A stretch of 64,000 nt of DNA from Paracidovorax oryzae ATCC 19882 (GCF_000687165.1 NZ_KK366049.1:224959-288958), one strand, 5' to 3'; counted from the first letter of the stretch, positions 18,223 through 29,909 are shown. Translations and numbers: made by a program. Notes: generated by a model not told the origin, from the sequence alone.

Positions 18223-18974
18223 GAGCGGAAAAGGCGGGAATACTGCGTTTCGTGGCGGGCCGAGAGCACGGCCAGCATGGGGGAGAAGGCCTGGCGCTGC
18301 GCGTCGCCCAGCTGCATGGCATGGGCCACGGCGCCGGGGATGGCGGCGACGAGCCGTGCGAGGATGCGCTGGCCGGCGCTCTGGCCGAGGGGCACGGCCT
18401 TGATGGCGGCCTGGACCATGTTCTCGGCCCAGCCGAAGGCGCAGGCGAGCAGCACGTCTTCGGCGCGGGCCTGGGTGCGCGCGGCGGCCAGGGCGAAGGC
18501 GACGGGATAGGTGGGCGGCAGGGCGGCGAGGCGGGCGACGTCGGCCAAGGCCTCCGCGTCGCCCGCGTGCTGGTTGCGCAGCCAGTCGGCGAGGGAGCGA
18601 CCCATCTGTTCGGTCTGCAGGCGCAGCTCGCTCGTCTCTCGGGTGTGCAGCACCCAGTCGTTGAGGGCGCGCACGCGCTCCGCATCGCCTGCGCGCCAGG
18701 CGGTGAGGGCCTGGTGGACGACGGCGAGGTCGCCGCGGGCCTGGGTGAGCATGAGCTGTTCCTGCAGCCAGGCAGCGGCCGTGGCTTCGGTGGTGACGCC
18801 CGCGCATTCGACGGCGATCTCCAGCCCTTCGGAGTACGAGAAACCGCCCACGGGCAGGGCGGGTGATGCGAGCCAAATGAGCTGCAGCAGGCTGGCCGCG
18901 GGCAGGGCCTGCGGCATCGATGCCGGACCGGGCGCTGCAGGACCGGAAGGGGCGGGATCGAGTACAGGCGCCAT
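18219..18974 (-). CDS. ureF: Urease accessory protein UreF
   Basis: This 251-residue, mostly helical protein bridges UreD and UreG on apo-urease. The family signature [18 protein letters not shown] is clear, as are [19 protein letters not shown] and the C-terminal YSRLFRS. The longer frame to 19202 is only a shadow of the His-rich end of ureE and is not used. ATG 18974 lies 7 bases after the ureE stop; an internal ATG at 18917 would give 232 residues, nearer the usual length. The stop overlaps ureG. Confidence 0.94.
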   Translation of the reverse strand: MAPVLDPAPSGPAAPGPASMPQALPAASLLQLIWLASPALPVGGFSYSEGLEIAVECAGVTTEATAAAWLQEQLMLTQARGDLAVVHQALTAWRAGDAERVRALNDWVLHTRETSELRLQTEQMGRSLADWLRNQHAGDAEALADVARLAALPPTYPVAFALAAARTQARAEDVLLACAFGWAENMVQAAIKAVPLGQSAGQRILARLVAAIPGAVAHAMQLGDAQRQAFSPMLAVLSARHETQYSRLFRS

Positions 18975-18981
18975 GCGCGCG

Positions 18982-19647
18982 TCAGCGGGCGAGGGAATGC
19001 GGATGGGCGTGGCCATGGTCCTGGCCGTGGTCGTGGTGGTGGCCGCAGTCGTGATCGTGGTCGCAGCCTTCGGCGTCGTGGCCGTGGTCATGGACTGGTG
19101 CGTGCGTGCCGTGGTCGTGGCTGTGCGCGTGTGCGTGGCCATGCCCATGGTCATGCCCGTGGCCGTGGGCCGCATGGCCGTGTCCGTGCCCGCCCGCCGC
19201 ATACGCGCCGCCTTCGGGCTCGAAGGGGGCCTGCTGCTCGGTGACGATGAGGTGCATGGCTCGCAGCATGTCGGCGAGCACGTGGTCGGGTTCGATCTGC
19301 AGGTGGTCCGGGCGCAGCTCGATCGGCACGTGGCGGTTGCCCAGGTGGTAGGCGGCGCGGATGAGGTCGAAGGGCGTGCCGTGCTGCGTGCAGTGGGTGA
19401 TGCGCAGCACGGCCTGGGGCGCGGCGAGCACGCGGACCATGCTGCCGTCCTCGGCCACGAGCACGTCGCCGCCGCGCACGACGGTGCCGCGGGGCAGGAA
19501 GACGCCCAGTTCGCGCCCGGTGGAGTCGGTGGCGGCGAAGCGGCTTTTCTGGCGCACGTCCCAGTCGAGTTCGACGGTGGCGGCGCGCTTGAGCAGGACG
19601 GGGGCGAGGCCGTGGCCCTGGGGAAGGAGTTTGTTGGCGGTCAGCAT
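18982..19647 (-). CDS. ureE: Urease nickel metallochaperone UreE with long His-rich tail
   Basis: This 221-residue protein delivers nickel to the UreDFG-urease complex. The N-terminal substrate-binding and central metal-binding domains ([28 protein letters not shown]) are normal. The last 70 or so residues are an exceptionally His-rich tail of repeated GHGH, DHGH and HAH units, with about 27 histidines and two cysteines, able to bind many nickel ions. That suggests storage as well as delivery. The tail's low-complexity coding sequence creates long false frames on both strands. It sits upstream of ureF and downstream of a GNAT gene. Confidence 0.95.
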   Translation of the reverse strand: MLTANKLLPQGHGLAPVLLKRAATVELDWDVRQKSRFAATDSTGRELGVFLPRGTVVRGGDVLVAEDGSMVRVLAAPQAVLRITHCTQHGTPFDLIRAAYHLGNRHVPIELRPDHLQIEPDHVLADMLRAMHLIVTEQQAPFEPEGGAYAAGGHGHGHAAHGHGHDHGHGHAHAHSHDHGTHAPVHDHGHDAEGCDHDHDCGHHHDHGQDHGHAHPHSLAR

Positions 19648-19744
19648 GTCGGAGTCCTGGGCGGCGAAAACGCCATTCTGCGGCTTCGCGCCCCTGTCCG
19701 GGCGCTTGGGGCCGGCCGGCGGGCGCCTGGCGGGTGCATGTCCG

Positions 19745-20245
19745 TCAGAGCGCGCGTGTCATGAAGTGGCTGGCTGGGTCGGGGCCGTAGCTGCCGAACG
19801 GTGCGCAGTCTTCGAAGCCGTGGCGGGCATAGAGCGCGCGGGCCGGCGCGAAGAAGGGCTGGCTGCCCGTCTCCAGGCTGATGCGCACGTGGCCTGCGGC
19901 GCGTGCCTCGGCAAGGGCGTGGGCCAGCATGCGGGCGGCGATGCCCTGCCCGCGCAGGGCGGCGGCCGTGCGCATCGACTTGAGCTCCGCATGGCCGGCA
20001 TCCAGCCGCTTGAGCGCCACGGTGCCGGCCAGGTGGTCGCCGTGCGGCGTGTCGAGCCAGGCGCTCCAGAAGCGGATCTCCGGGCGGCGCAGGCCGTCCA
20101 GGTCGAGCGCGTGCACGCTCTCGGGGGGCGAGACGCGGCGCATGTCGGCCAGGTGCTCCTCCAGGAAGACGGCGATGCGCGGATCGCCCAGGTCGTCCAG
20201 GCGGATGCGCAGGGCGGCCACGGCCGCGTCGGGGCGTGCGTCCAT
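19745..20245 (-). CDS. GNAT-family N-acetyltransferase inside the urease operon
   Basis: This 166-residue acetyltransferase has the acetyl-CoA-binding motif A, RGQGIAA, at residues 98-104 and a typical C-terminal ARALYARHGFE. It is inserted between ureC (8 bases after its stop) and ureE (97 bases before its start), in the same direction, so it is co-transcribed with urease. GNAT proteins of this type acetylate small amines or protein N-termini. The substrate is unknown and any link to urease is only by position. The frame extending to 21004 is a shadow of ureC. Confidence 0.88.
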   Translation of the reverse strand: MDARPDAAVAALRIRLDDLGDPRIAVFLEEHLADMRRVSPPESVHALDLDGLRRPEIRFWSAWLDTPHGDHLAGTVALKRLDAGHAELKSMRTAAALRGQGIAARMLAHALAEARAAGHVRISLETGSQPFFAPARALYARHGFEDCAPFGSYGPDPASHFMTRAL

Positions 20246-20253
20246 CGGCCGGC

Positions 20254-21972
<1,719 letters not shown>

Positions 21973-22027
21973 GGTGTGGTCTTGCCTTTCCGGGGGCGTG
22001 GATTGGTGCGTGATGGGGCGGGGCGGA

Positions 22028-22363
22028 TCAGGGCTGCTGCGGCAGATCGGGGGTGGTGTCCAGCGGGCCCTGGGTGTCGCCGCGGAAGCCGTACACGGTG
22101 CGGCTGCCGGCGTAGTCCACCAGTTCGACGGTGCGCTGCTGGCCGGGCTCGAAGCGCACGGCGGTGCCCGAGGTGATGTTCAGCCGCATGCCGCGCGCTG
22201 CCGCGCGGTCGAAATCGAGCGCGCCGTTGGTTTCGGCGAAGTGGTAGTGCGATCCGACCTGGATGGGGCGGTCGGCGCTGTTGCGCACCACCAGGGTGAC
22301 GGTGCGCCGGCAGGGATTGAGTGGGTGCTCGCCGTCATCGACCAGCAGTTCGCCCGGGACCAT
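22028..22363 (-). CDS. ureB: Urease beta subunit UreB
   Basis: This 111-residue structural subunit of the (alpha-beta-gamma)3 urease is recognised by [14 protein letters not shown] near the N-terminus and by [11 protein letters not shown] and [12 protein letters not shown]. Length is normal for a separate beta subunit. It follows ureJ by about 20 bases and precedes ureC. The gene order ureA-ureJ-ureB-ureC is usual in beta-proteobacteria. Confidence 0.97.
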   Translation of the reverse strand: MVPGELLVDDGEHPLNPCRRTVTLVVRNSADRPIQVGSHYHFAETNGALDFDRAAARGMRLNITSGTAVRFEPGQQRTVELVDYAGSRTVYGFRGDTQGPLDTTPDLPQQP

Positions 22364-22384
22364 GGTGCGCTCCTCGGGTTGCGT

Positions 22385-22978
22385 TCAGGCCAGGCCGCCC
22401 AGCAGGGCGAGGCCGAAGAGGCCGACGGCGGCGCCGGCCGCGCGCGGCAGCCAGCGGTTCGCGCCGCGCAGGGCCACGCCCAGGCCGATGCCGCCGGCAT
22501 GCAGGGCCACGGTGGCGGCGAGCATGCCGGCCAGGGTGGGCAGGGCCGCGCCGTCGCCGGCGAGCTCGTGGCCATGGGCGATGCCGTGGAAGACGGCGAA
22601 GACACCGACCAGTGCCGCGGCGGCGGGTGCCGGCAGGCGGCGCTGCGTGGCCACCAGCAGGCCCAGCACCAGCAGCGAGGCGGCGATCATGGGCTCCACC
22701 GCGGGCAGCGACAGGCCCGCCAGGCCCGCGAGCGCGCCCACGAGCAGCATGCCGGCGAAGCCCAGGGGCGCCGCCAGCAGTTCGCGGCGGCTGCGCGCGG
22801 CCAGGGCGCTCCAGAGGCCCACGGCCACCATGGCGGCCAGGTGGTCCATGCCGGTCAGCGGGTGCAGGAACCCCGCGGTGAAGCCGTGGTGGTGGCCGGC
22901 GTCGGCGCCGGTATGGGCCAGCGCCGGCAGCGCGGCGGCGGCCAGCAGTGCGGGCAGGAGGGAACGGGCAATGCGCAT
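22385..22978 (-). CDS. ureJ: HupE/UreJ family membrane protein (probable nickel permease)
   Basis: This 197-residue integral membrane protein has a cleavable-looking signal (up to ALPALA, residue 21), then HTGADAGHHHGFTAGFLHPLTGMDHLAAM, the HupE/UreJ metal-binding signature, and about six transmembrane helices. A second His motif, FHGIAHGHEL, lies in the middle. Members of this family act in nickel entry or nickel supply to urease and hydrogenase. It lies between ureA (48 bases) and ureB (21 bases), so it is co-expressed with the enzyme it supplies. Confidence 0.92.
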   Translation of the reverse strand: MRIARSLLPALLAAAALPALAHTGADAGHHHGFTAGFLHPLTGMDHLAAMVAVGLWSALAARSRRELLAAPLGFAGMLLVGALAGLAGLSLPAVEPMIAASLLVLGLLVATQRRLPAPAAAALVGVFAVFHGIAHGHELAGDGAALPTLAGMLAATVALHAGGIGLGVALRGANRWLPRAAGAAVGLFGLALLGGLA

Positions 22979-23026
22979 GGGAGGCTCCGGGAGCAGAGAG
23001 AAGGGGGGGACAGTCCGCAGTCGCCG

Positions 23027-23329
23027 TCAGGCGATGGGCTGGTGGACGGTGACGAGCTTGGTGCCGTCGGGGAAGGTGGCTTCCACCTGGATGTCCGAGA
23101 TCATTTCCGGCACGCCGTCCATCACGTCGTCGCGCGTGAGGACTTCGCGGCCTTCGCTCATGAGCTGGGCCACGGTCTTGCCGTCGCGGGCGCCTTCCAG
23201 CACGGCTGCGGAAATCAGCGCCACCGCCTCCGGGTAGTTGAGCTTGAGGCCGCGCGCCTTGCGGCGTTCGGCCAGCAGCGCGGCGGTGAAGAGAAGCAGC
23301 TTGTCTTTTTCCCGGGGGGTCAGTTCCAT
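23027..23329 (-). CDS. ureA: Urease gamma subunit UreA
   Basis: This 100-residue gamma subunit matches the family end to end ([59 protein letters not shown]). ATG 23329 gives exactly the normal length; the frame back to 23668 is a shadow of the divergent phosphoesterase gene. It is the first gene of the operon. In many relatives ureD lies directly upstream, but here the next gene upstream is divergent and unrelated, so ureD is not at this locus. Confidence 0.97.
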   Translation of the reverse strand: MELTPREKDKLLLFTAALLAERRKARGLKLNYPEAVALISAAVLEGARDGKTVAQLMSEGREVLTRDDVMDGVPEMISDIQVEATFPDGTKLVTVHQPIA

Positions 23330-23415
23330 GGGTGGTTCCGTCGGTCGCCTCAACTGGGCAGACATCGTAAAGCAGGAACCTTGCCAAGGGGACCGGCGAA
23401 GGGCGTCACGTGGAT

Positions 23416-23430
23416 GTAACCCGCTGTTAC
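23416..23430. promoter_or_regulatory. Palindrome in the ureA / phosphoesterase divergent promoter region
   Basis: GTAAC-CCGCT-GTTAC is a perfect 5-bp inverted repeat about midway between the divergent starts of ureA (23329) and the phosphoesterase (23484). It could be an operator for either gene. No regulator is assigned, and a 5-bp arm can occur by chance. Confidence 0.3.
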
Positions 23431-23483
23431 TAGGATGCGCCGCGGCCCCACGATCGGCCCGGCTTGAAAGAAAGACACACCAC

Positions 23484-24959
23484 ATGCAGGCATCCCGCTG
23501 GATTTCCCCCTTCGGAGCGGCGCTGGCCATCGGCGGCGCGCTCACCCTGTCCGGCTGCGACGGCGGCGGCTCCGGCATCACGGCTGATGCCGCCAGCGCA
23601 CCTGCCAACATCCAGGCCGCCTGGGTGGTGGTGGGCGAAGGCAGCCATGCCACGGCCCGGGTGGTCACCAGCTACACGCTGCCGGCCGGCGTGGCCGCGG
23701 ATGCCAGCGTCTGCCCCCGGATCGTGGTGGACAACCAGCCCAGCCGCATGGCGCTGCGCGTGGGCGCCGGCACGGTGGCGCAGCGGACCACCGCGAGCGA
23801 TCCGTCCGACTCGAAGCCTTCGGAGTTTCCCGTGTCGGTCTGCGAGACGGTGCTGCCCGACTCGGCCCGCCAGGTCACCGTGGCCGACCGCACCCTGCCG
23901 CTGCCCAAGGCGCAGCCGCAGCGCGTGCTGCTGATCGCCGATACGGGCTGCCGCCTGAAGAAGGCGGACAACGCCTGGCAGCCCTGCAGCGATCCGGCCG
24001 GCTGGCCCTTCGCCACCGTTGCGGCGACGGCCGCCGGCATGGCGCCGGACCTGGTGCTGCACATCGGCGACTACCACTACCGCGAAAACGCCTGCCCGCC
24101 CGACGTGGCCGGCTGCAAGGGCAGCCCCTGGGGCTATGGCTGGGACACCTGGCAGGCGGACTTCTTCAAGCCGGCGGCTCCGCTGCTGGCCAGCGCGCCC
24201 TGGATCATGGCGCGCGGCAACCATGAAGAGTGCGCGCGTGCCGGCCAGGGCTGGTTCCGCTTCCTGGACCCGCGTGCCTACAGCGAGCAGAGCTCCTGCA
24301 ACCTGGCGGCCAACGACAACGTGGGCAACTATTCCGAGCCCTATGCGGTGGCCCTGGGCGGGGATACGCAGGTGATCGTGTTCGATTCGGCCAAGACGGG
24401 CAAGACGGCACTCAAGAGCACGGACCTGCAGTTCGGCATCTACCAGAAGCAGTTCCAGAGCGTGGCCGCGCTGACGGCCAAGGCCGGCGTGACGACCAAC
24501 ATCTTCACCAACCACCACCCCATCCTGGCCTTCGCGCCGGTGGCCGGCAGCACGCCCGCGCCGGGCAATGCGGCGCTGCAGTCCGCCATGGTGGGCCTCT
24601 ACCAGCAGGCCTACTATCCGCCGGGCGTGCATGTCGCGCTCCACGGCCATGTGCACGACTTCCAGGCCATCAACTTCGCGTCGGGCCATCCGGCGACGCT
24701 GGTGACCGGCAACGCGGGCGACAACCTCGACGTCGCGCTGCCCGATCCGCTGCCGGCCAGCGCTTCTCCCGCGCCGGGCACCACCATCGACCGCATCACC
24801 CACCACGCGAGCTTCGGCTTCGCGATGATGGAGCGCCGCGCCTCGCCCGCCACCGGCTGGACCTTCAAGGCCTACACCACCGCCGGCAAGCTGCTGGCCA
24901 CCTGCCAGCAGTCCGGCCGCACGCTGGCCTGCGACAAGACGGGCTTCCTGGCACCGTGA
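23484..24959 (+). CDS. Lipoprotein metallophosphoesterase
   Basis: This 491-residue protein is predicted to be exported and lipid-anchored: a signal peptide ends in the lipobox LSGC with Cys25. Calcineurin-like phosphoesterase motifs follow in order: [27 protein letters not shown] and LHGHVHDF. Together they build a two-metal site. Substrates in this family range from nucleotides to phosphodiesters and cannot be told here. ATG 23484 is chosen because it gives a proper signal peptide; upstream frame residues are a ureA shadow. The stop overlaps the next gene's GTG (GTGA), so the two are made together. Confidence 0.88.
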   Translation: MQASRWISPFGAALAIGGALTLSGCDGGGSGITADAASAPANIQAAWVVVGEGSHATARVVTSYTLPAGVAADASVCPRIVVDNQPSRMALRVGAGTVAQRTTASDPSDSKPSEFPVSVCETVLPDSARQVTVADRTLPLPKAQPQRVLLIADTGCRLKKADNAWQPCSDPAGWPFATVAATAAGMAPDLVLHIGDYHYRENACPPDVAGCKGSPWGYGWDTWQADFFKPAAPLLASAPWIMARGNHEECARAGQGWFRFLDPRAYSEQSSCNLAANDNVGNYSEPYAVALGGDTQVIVFDSAKTGKTALKSTDLQFGIYQKQFQSVAALTAKAGVTTNIFTNHHPILAFAPVAGSTPAPGNAALQSAMVGLYQQAYYPPGVHVALHGHVHDFQAINFASGHPATLVTGNAGDNLDVALPDPLPASASPAPGTTIDRITHHASFGFAMMERRASPATGWTFKAYTTAGKLLATCQQSGRTLACDKTGFLAP

Positions 24960-26269
24960 CGGCACGCTGGCGGAGCCGGCTGGCGGCCACAGCGCTGGCA
25001 TGCCTGCCCCTGGCGGCGTCCGCCGTGCCGCAGGCGCAGGTCGTGCTGCTGCCCGGCGTGCCGGCCCAGGCCGTGGTCGCCTGGGTGGGGCGCACGCCCC
25101 AGGTGGCCTCGCGGGTGGACCCGACCCAGGCGGTGTTCGCGCCCGATCCGGAGCTGGTCCGCATCGGCCAGAAACTGTTCGCCGACACGCGCCTGTCGCG
25201 CCCCCAGGGCCTGTCGTGCGCCGCCTGCCACGACCCGGGCCGGGCCTTCGGCCCCAGCCTCGCCACCGCGCGGGCGCTGACCGGGCCGGGCACTTCGGAA
25301 GGCAGCCGGCCGGGCCGCTTCGGCGCACGCACGGCGCCTTCGCTGCTCTACGTGCGCTACGTGCCGCGCCGCCATTTCTACCAGGACGACGACGCGCCCT
25401 TCGCCTCGCCCTTCGGCGGCCTGTTCGCCGATGGCCGGGCCGACACGCTGGCCGAGCAGATCCGCGGCCCGCTGCTGGATCCGCGCGAGATGAACAACGG
25501 CACCCCGGCGCAGCTGCTGCAGTCGGCCCGGCGCAGCGGCCTGGCGGCCGAGCTGGCGCCGCGCTTCGGCCCGGCCGTGCAGAACGACCCCCAGGCGCTG
25601 CTGCGCGCCATGGGCGAGGCGCTGCAGGCCTTCATGCAGAGCGACGCCATGGCGCCCTTCAGCTCGCGTTTCGACGATTACCTGCGCGGCAAGGGCACGC
25701 TGTCGCCGGCCGAGCAGCGGGGGCTGGCACTGTTCCGCAACCCGGACAAGGGCAACTGCGCCTCCTGCCACACCATGGCCGAGCGCGCCTCGCGGCCCGA
25801 GCGCTCGCTGTTCACCGACTTCGGCTACGACGCCATCTCCGTGCCGCGCAACCGCAAGCTGGCGGACAACCGCGACCCGCGCCACTTCGACACCGGCCTG
25901 GACGCCACCGCACGCCGGCTGGGCTGGCCCGAGCCCGGGCAGTGGTGCGCCTACCTGCGCACGCCCGGCCTGCGCAACGTGGCGGTGCGCCAGCGCTTCA
26001 TGCACAACGGCATCTTCGGCGACCTGCGCGAGGCCGTGGCGTTCTACAACACCCGCTCCACCGACCCGGCCCGCTGGTATGCCGGCGGCAAGCCCTTCGA
26101 CGACGTGCCGGCCGGCTGCCGGGGCAGCGTCAACGTCAATTCGCCGCCCATGAACCGGCGCGCCGGCACCGCGCCAGCGCTCAGCGACGCGGAGATCGAC
26201 GACCTGGTGGCCTTCCTGCGCAGCCTGACCGACAAGGCCTATGTCGGCCGCATGCCGCCTTCGCACTGA
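24956..26269 (+). CDS. Di-haem cytochrome c peroxidase / MauG-family protein
   Basis: The GTG at 24956 overlaps the stop of the upstream phosphoesterase (GTGA). The 437-residue product has a signal peptide (about residues 1-23, ending ASA) and two c-type haem motifs, CAACH at 88-92 and CASCH at 268-272. These are spaced as in bacterial di-haem peroxidases and MauG-like enzymes. Conserved surroundings include FADTRLS before the first haem and TPGLRNVAVRQRFMHNG near the C-terminus. It acts in the periplasm, reducing hydrogen peroxide or oxidising a partner. Coupling to a phosphoesterase is not a pairing I recognise, and MauG-type activity cannot be excluded. Confidence 0.87.
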   Translation: MTARWRSRLAATALACLPLAASAVPQAQVVLLPGVPAQAVVAWVGRTPQVASRVDPTQAVFAPDPELVRIGQKLFADTRLSRPQGLSCAACHDPGRAFGPSLATARALTGPGTSEGSRPGRFGARTAPSLLYVRYVPRRHFYQDDDAPFASPFGGLFADGRADTLAEQIRGPLLDPREMNNGTPAQLLQSARRSGLAAELAPRFGPAVQNDPQALLRAMGEALQAFMQSDAMAPFSSRFDDYLRGKGTLSPAEQRGLALFRNPDKGNCASCHTMAERASRPERSLFTDFGYDAISVPRNRKLADNRDPRHFDTGLDATARRLGWPEPGQWCAYLRTPGLRNVAVRQRFMHNGIFGDLREAVAFYNTRSTDPARWYAGGKPFDDVPAGCRGSVNVNSPPMNRRAGTAPALSDAEIDDLVAFLRSLTDKAYVGRMPPSH

Positions 26270-26304
26270 GCCAGCCGCATGGCGGGGTGGGGCAGGTGGC
26301 ATGA

Positions 26305-29300
26305 ATGCTGCACCTGCGGGGCGTGCCTTCCGCCCCCGTTCCCATTCCCGTTCCCCCGGCCCCGCATGACGCCGAGCCGCCCGCAGAAAGCGGGGCGCCG
26401 CAGCGCATCGTCAAGGTGCGCCGCGACTACAACAGCTGGGTGGGCAGCGAGACGCTGGAGGACTACGCGCTGCGCTTCACGCCGCAGCGCTTCCGCAAGT
26501 GGTCCGCCTGGCGCGTGGCCAACACGGCCTTCGGGGCCGCGTCCTTCCTGGTGCTGGAGGCGGTGGGCGCCACGCTGCTGGTGCAGTACGGTTTCGCCAA
26601 CGCCTTCTGGGCCATCCTGGCGACGGGGTTCATCATCTTCCTGGCCGGCATGCCCATCAGCGCCTATGCGGCGCGCTACGGCGTGGACATGGACCTGCTC
26701 ACGCGCGGCGCGGGCTTCGGCTACATCGGCTCGACCATCACCTCGCTGATCTACGCCAGCTTCACCTTCGTCTTCTTCGCGCTGGAGGCCGCCGTGATGG
26801 CCTATGCGCTGGAGCTGGCGCTGGACATCCCGCCGGCCTGGGGCTACCTGGTCTGCGCGCTGGTGGTGATTCCGCTGGTCACGCACGGCGTTTCGGCCAT
26901 CAGCCGGCTGCAGGTGTGGACGCAGCCGGTCTGGCTGCTGATGCTGCTGGTGCCCTTCGGCTTCGTGCTGGCGCGCGATCCTGGTGCATTCGCGGGCATC
27001 GCGCACTATTCGGGTGATCGCGGCGGCTCGGCAGCCTTCGATCTGCACCTTTTCGGGGCGGCGCTCACGGTGGGCATCGCCCTCATCACCCAGATGGGGG
27101 AGCAGGCCGACTACCTGCGCTTCATGCCGGCGCGCACGCGCGCGAACCGGTGGCGCTGGTGGGCCGGGGTGCTGGCCGGCGGGCCGGGCTGGGTGGTGCT
27201 GGGCGTGTTCAAGATGCTGGGCGGCGCGCTGCTGGCCTACCTGGCGATCACCCTGAGCGTGCCGCCCGGGCGGGCGGTGGACCCCAACCAGATGTACCTG
27301 GCCGCCTACGGCTACGTGTTCGCCGACTACCGCTGGGCGGTGGCGGCCACGGCGCTCTTCGTGGTGGTGTCGCAGATCAAGATCAACGTGACCAATGCCT
27401 ACGCGGGCTCGCTCGCGTGGAGCAACTTCTTCTCGCGCCTCACGCACAGCCACCCGGGGCGCGTGGTGTGGGTGGTGTTCAACACGCTCATCGCCTTCAT
27501 GCTGATGGAGATGAACGTGTTCACCGCGCTGGGGCAGGTGCTGGGGCTGTATTCCAACATCGCCATCGCCTGGATGATGGCCGTGGTGGCCGACCTGGTG
27601 GTGAACAAGCCGCTGGGGCTGTCGCCGCCGGGCATCGAGTTCAAGCGCGCGCACCTGTACGACGTCAACCCGGTGGGCGTGGGGGCGATGGCGCTGGCCT
27701 CGCTGCTGTCGGTGGTGGCGCACCTGGGGCTGTTCGGGCCGATGGCGCAGGCGTTTTCGGCGGTGATCGCGATGGTGACGGCCTTCGTCGCGGCGCCCGC
27801 CATCGCCTGGGCGACGGGCGGGCGCTACTACCTGGCGCGCACGGCGGCGCCGCAGGCCTGCGGCACGGGGAGCTGCGAGGGTTGCAGCGGCAGTGGAGCG
27901 GCCTCCGCCACGGCAGCGCTGCCCGCCATGCTGCGCTGCGTGGTCTGCGAGCGCGAATACGAGGCGCCGGACATGGCGCACTGCCCCGCCTACCGGGGCC
28001 ACATCTGCTCGCTGTGCTGCACGCTGGATGCGCGCTGCGGCGACATGTGCAAGCCCCACGCGCACCTGGCCGTGCAGTGGGCCGGGGCGCTGCGCTGGCT
28101 GCTGCCGCGCAGCGCGTGGCGGCTGCTGGATTCCGGGCTGGGGCATTTCCTGCTGCTGATGCTGGTCATCGCGCCGCTGCTGGCGGCGGTGTTCGGGCTT
28201 TTCTACCACCAGGAGACGCAGGTCCTGGGCGTGCCGGGCACCGGCGCGGCGCCGCTGCGTTCGGGGCTGCTCAAGGCCTACCTCGCGCTGCTGGTCATCT
28301 CGGGCATCGTGGCGTGGTGGCTGGTGCTGGCCCACAAGAGCCGCAAGGTGGCGCAGGAGGAGTCGAACCGGCAGACCCACCTGCTGCAGCGCGAGATCGC
28401 CCTGCACCGGCAGACCGACCAGGCCCTGCAGGAGGCCCGGCGCACCGCCGAGCAGGCGCGCGGCGTGGCCGAGGAGGCGCGCGAGGAGGCCGAGCACGCC
28501 CGGCGCCTCGCCGACCAGGCCAACCAGGCCAAGAGCCGCTACATCAGCGCCATCAGCCACGAGCTGCGCACGCCGCTCAACAGCATCCTGGGCTACGCGC
28601 AGCTGATGGGCGAGGACGCTTCGGTGCCGCCGCACCGCCGGCAGGCCGTGGGCGTGATCCGGCGCGGCGGCGAGCACCTGCTGACGCTGATCGAGGGCAC
28701 GCTGGACATCGCCCGCATCGAGAGCGGCAAGCTCACGCTGCAGGTGCGGCCGATGCGCTTCGCCGACTGCCTGCACGAGATGGTCGAGATGTTCGAGCCC
28801 CAGGCCCGCGCCAAGGGGCTGGCGTTCCGCTTCGATCCACAGGGCGTGCTGCCCGAGGTGGTGCGCGGCGACGACAAGCGCGTGCGGCAGATCCTCATCA
28901 ACCTGATCGGCAACGCCATCAAGTTCACCGCCACGGGGCATGTGCGCCTGGGCGTGCGGCATGCGCGCGAACTGGCGCTGATCGAGATCGAGGACAGCGG
29001 ACCGGGCCTGACCGAGGCCGAGCGCGCCAGCATCTTCGAGCCCTTCGAGCGCGGCGCGGCCAGCAGCCAGGGCGCTGCGCCCGGCGCGGGCCTGGGGCTG
29101 ACCATCGCCAAGATGCTGACCGAGCTGATGGGCGGCGAGATGACGGTGACCAGCACCCCCGGGGCCGGCGCGCTGTTCCGCATCCGGCTCTTCCTGCCCG
29201 AAGTGCACCCCGGGGCCCTGGGCGCGGCCGAGCTGCGCGCCGCCGGCCCGCGGCCCGCGCGGCGCGGCTATGCCGGCCCGCGCCGCCGGCTGCTGGTGGT

Positions 29301-29904
29301 GGACAACGAAGAGCCCGACCGCGAACTGCTGGTGCAGCTGCTGGCGCCGCTGGGCTTCGAGCTGCGCACCGCCGCCAGCGGGCACGACGCGCTGGACCTG
29401 CTGGCCGCCGGCTACCGGCCCGACGTGGTCTTCATGGACCTGGCCATGCCCGGCATCGACGGCTGGGAGACCATCCGGCGCCTGCGCGCGGCCGGCCACA
29501 CGCAGGCACACGTGGCCGTGGTGTCGGCCAATGCCTTCGACAAGGGGCTGGAGAACGACGTGGGCATCAGGCCCGAGGATTTCATCGTCAAGCCCGTGCG
29601 GCACACCGAGTTGCTGGACTGGCTGGAGCGGCGCCTGGCCCTGCAGTGGCTGGAAGAAGAGGCTGCGCCTTCCCCGACGGGGCCGCCGCCACCCGCCGCC
29701 GGCCCTGCCGCGGCCCTGCCCGATGCCGCCCGGCTCGCGACGCTGGCCGAGGCCGTGGAACTGGGCTACTACCGGGGCGTGATGGCCCAGCTGGCGGAGA
29801 TCGAGGCCGCGCAGCCCGAATGCGCCGACTGGGTGGCCGGGGCGCGCGCGCTGGCGCGGCAGTTCCAGTTCGAGGCGCTGGCCCGCCTCATGGCATCCTC
29901 CTGA
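26305..29904 (+). CDS. NCS1-type transporter fused to a hybrid histidine kinase
   Basis: This 1199-residue fusion has an N-terminal part (about residues 40-520) that is a cytosine/purine (NCS1-like) permease with around 12 membrane helices. A cysteine cluster follows (Cys545, 548, 560, 568, 571, 572, 578, 582; likely metal-binding), then two more helices (about 610-675) and a coiled coil. After that come a HisKA domain with SHELRTPLN and His752, a HATPase with Asn870 and GAGLGLTIAKML, and a receiver with phospho-acceptor Asp1045. Transporter-kinase fusions couple uptake or binding of a nutrient to signalling. The ligand could be a purine, pyrimidine or allantoin-type compound, which would suit its place beside urease, but this is inference. 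The response regulator gene starts 5 bases later. Confidence 0.88.
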   Translation: MLHLRGVPSAPVPIPVPPAPHDAEPPAESGAPQRIVKVRRDYNSWVGSETLEDYALRFTPQRFRKWSAWRVANTAFGAASFLVLEAVGATLLVQYGFANAFWAILATGFIIFLAGMPISAYAARYGVDMDLLTRGAGFGYIGSTITSLIYASFTFVFFALEAAVMAYALELALDIPPAWGYLVCALVVIPLVTHGVSAISRLQVWTQPVWLLMLLVPFGFVLARDPGAFAGIAHYSGDRGGSAAFDLHLFGAALTVGIALITQMGEQADYLRFMPARTRANRWRWWAGVLAGGPGWVVLGVFKMLGGALLAYLAITLSVPPGRAVDPNQMYLAAYGYVFADYRWAVAATALFVVVSQIKINVTNAYAGSLAWSNFFSRLTHSHPGRVVWVVFNTLIAFMLMEMNVFTALGQVLGLYSNIAIAWMMAVVADLVVNKPLGLSPPGIEFKRAHLYDVNPVGVGAMALASLLSVVAHLGLFGPMAQAFSAVIAMVTAFVAAPAIAWATGGRYYLARTAAPQACGTGSCEGCSGSGAASATAALPAMLRCVVCEREYEAPDMAHCPAYRGHICSLCCTLDARCGDMCKPHAHLAVQWAGALRWLLPRSAWRLLDSGLGHFLLLMLVIAPLLAAVFGLFYHQETQVLGVPGTGAAPLRSGLLKAYLALLVISGIVAWWLVLAHKSRKVAQEESNRQTHLLQREIALHRQTDQALQEARRTAEQARGVAEEAREEAEHARRLADQANQAKSRYISAISHELRTPLNSILGYAQLMGEDASVPPHRRQAVGVIRRGGEHLLTLIEGTLDIARIESGKLTLQVRPMRFADCLHEMVEMFEPQARAKGLAFRFDPQGVLPEVVRGDDKRVRQILINLIGNAIKFTATGHVRLGVRHARELALIEIEDSGPGLTEAERASIFEPFERGAASSQGAAPGAGLGLTIAKMLTELMGGEMTVTSTPGAGALFRIRLFLPEVHPGALGAAELRAAGPRPARRGYAGPRRRLLVVDNEEPDRELLVQLLAPLGFELRTAASGHDALDLLAAGYRPDVVFMDLAMPGIDGWETIRRLRAAGHTQAHVAVVSANAFDKGLENDVGIRPEDFIVKPVRHTELLDWLERRLALQWLEEEAAPSPTGPPPPAAGPAAALPDAARLATLAEAVELGYYRGVMAQLAEIEAAQPECADWVAGARALARQFQFEALARLMASS

Positions 29905-29909
29905 TCCCG

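Noticed and set aside
26239-29604. 1121-residue minus-strand frame
   Set aside because: It is antisense to the transporter-kinase gene, His/Arg/Gln-rich with no domain, a common artefact in high-GC coding DNA.
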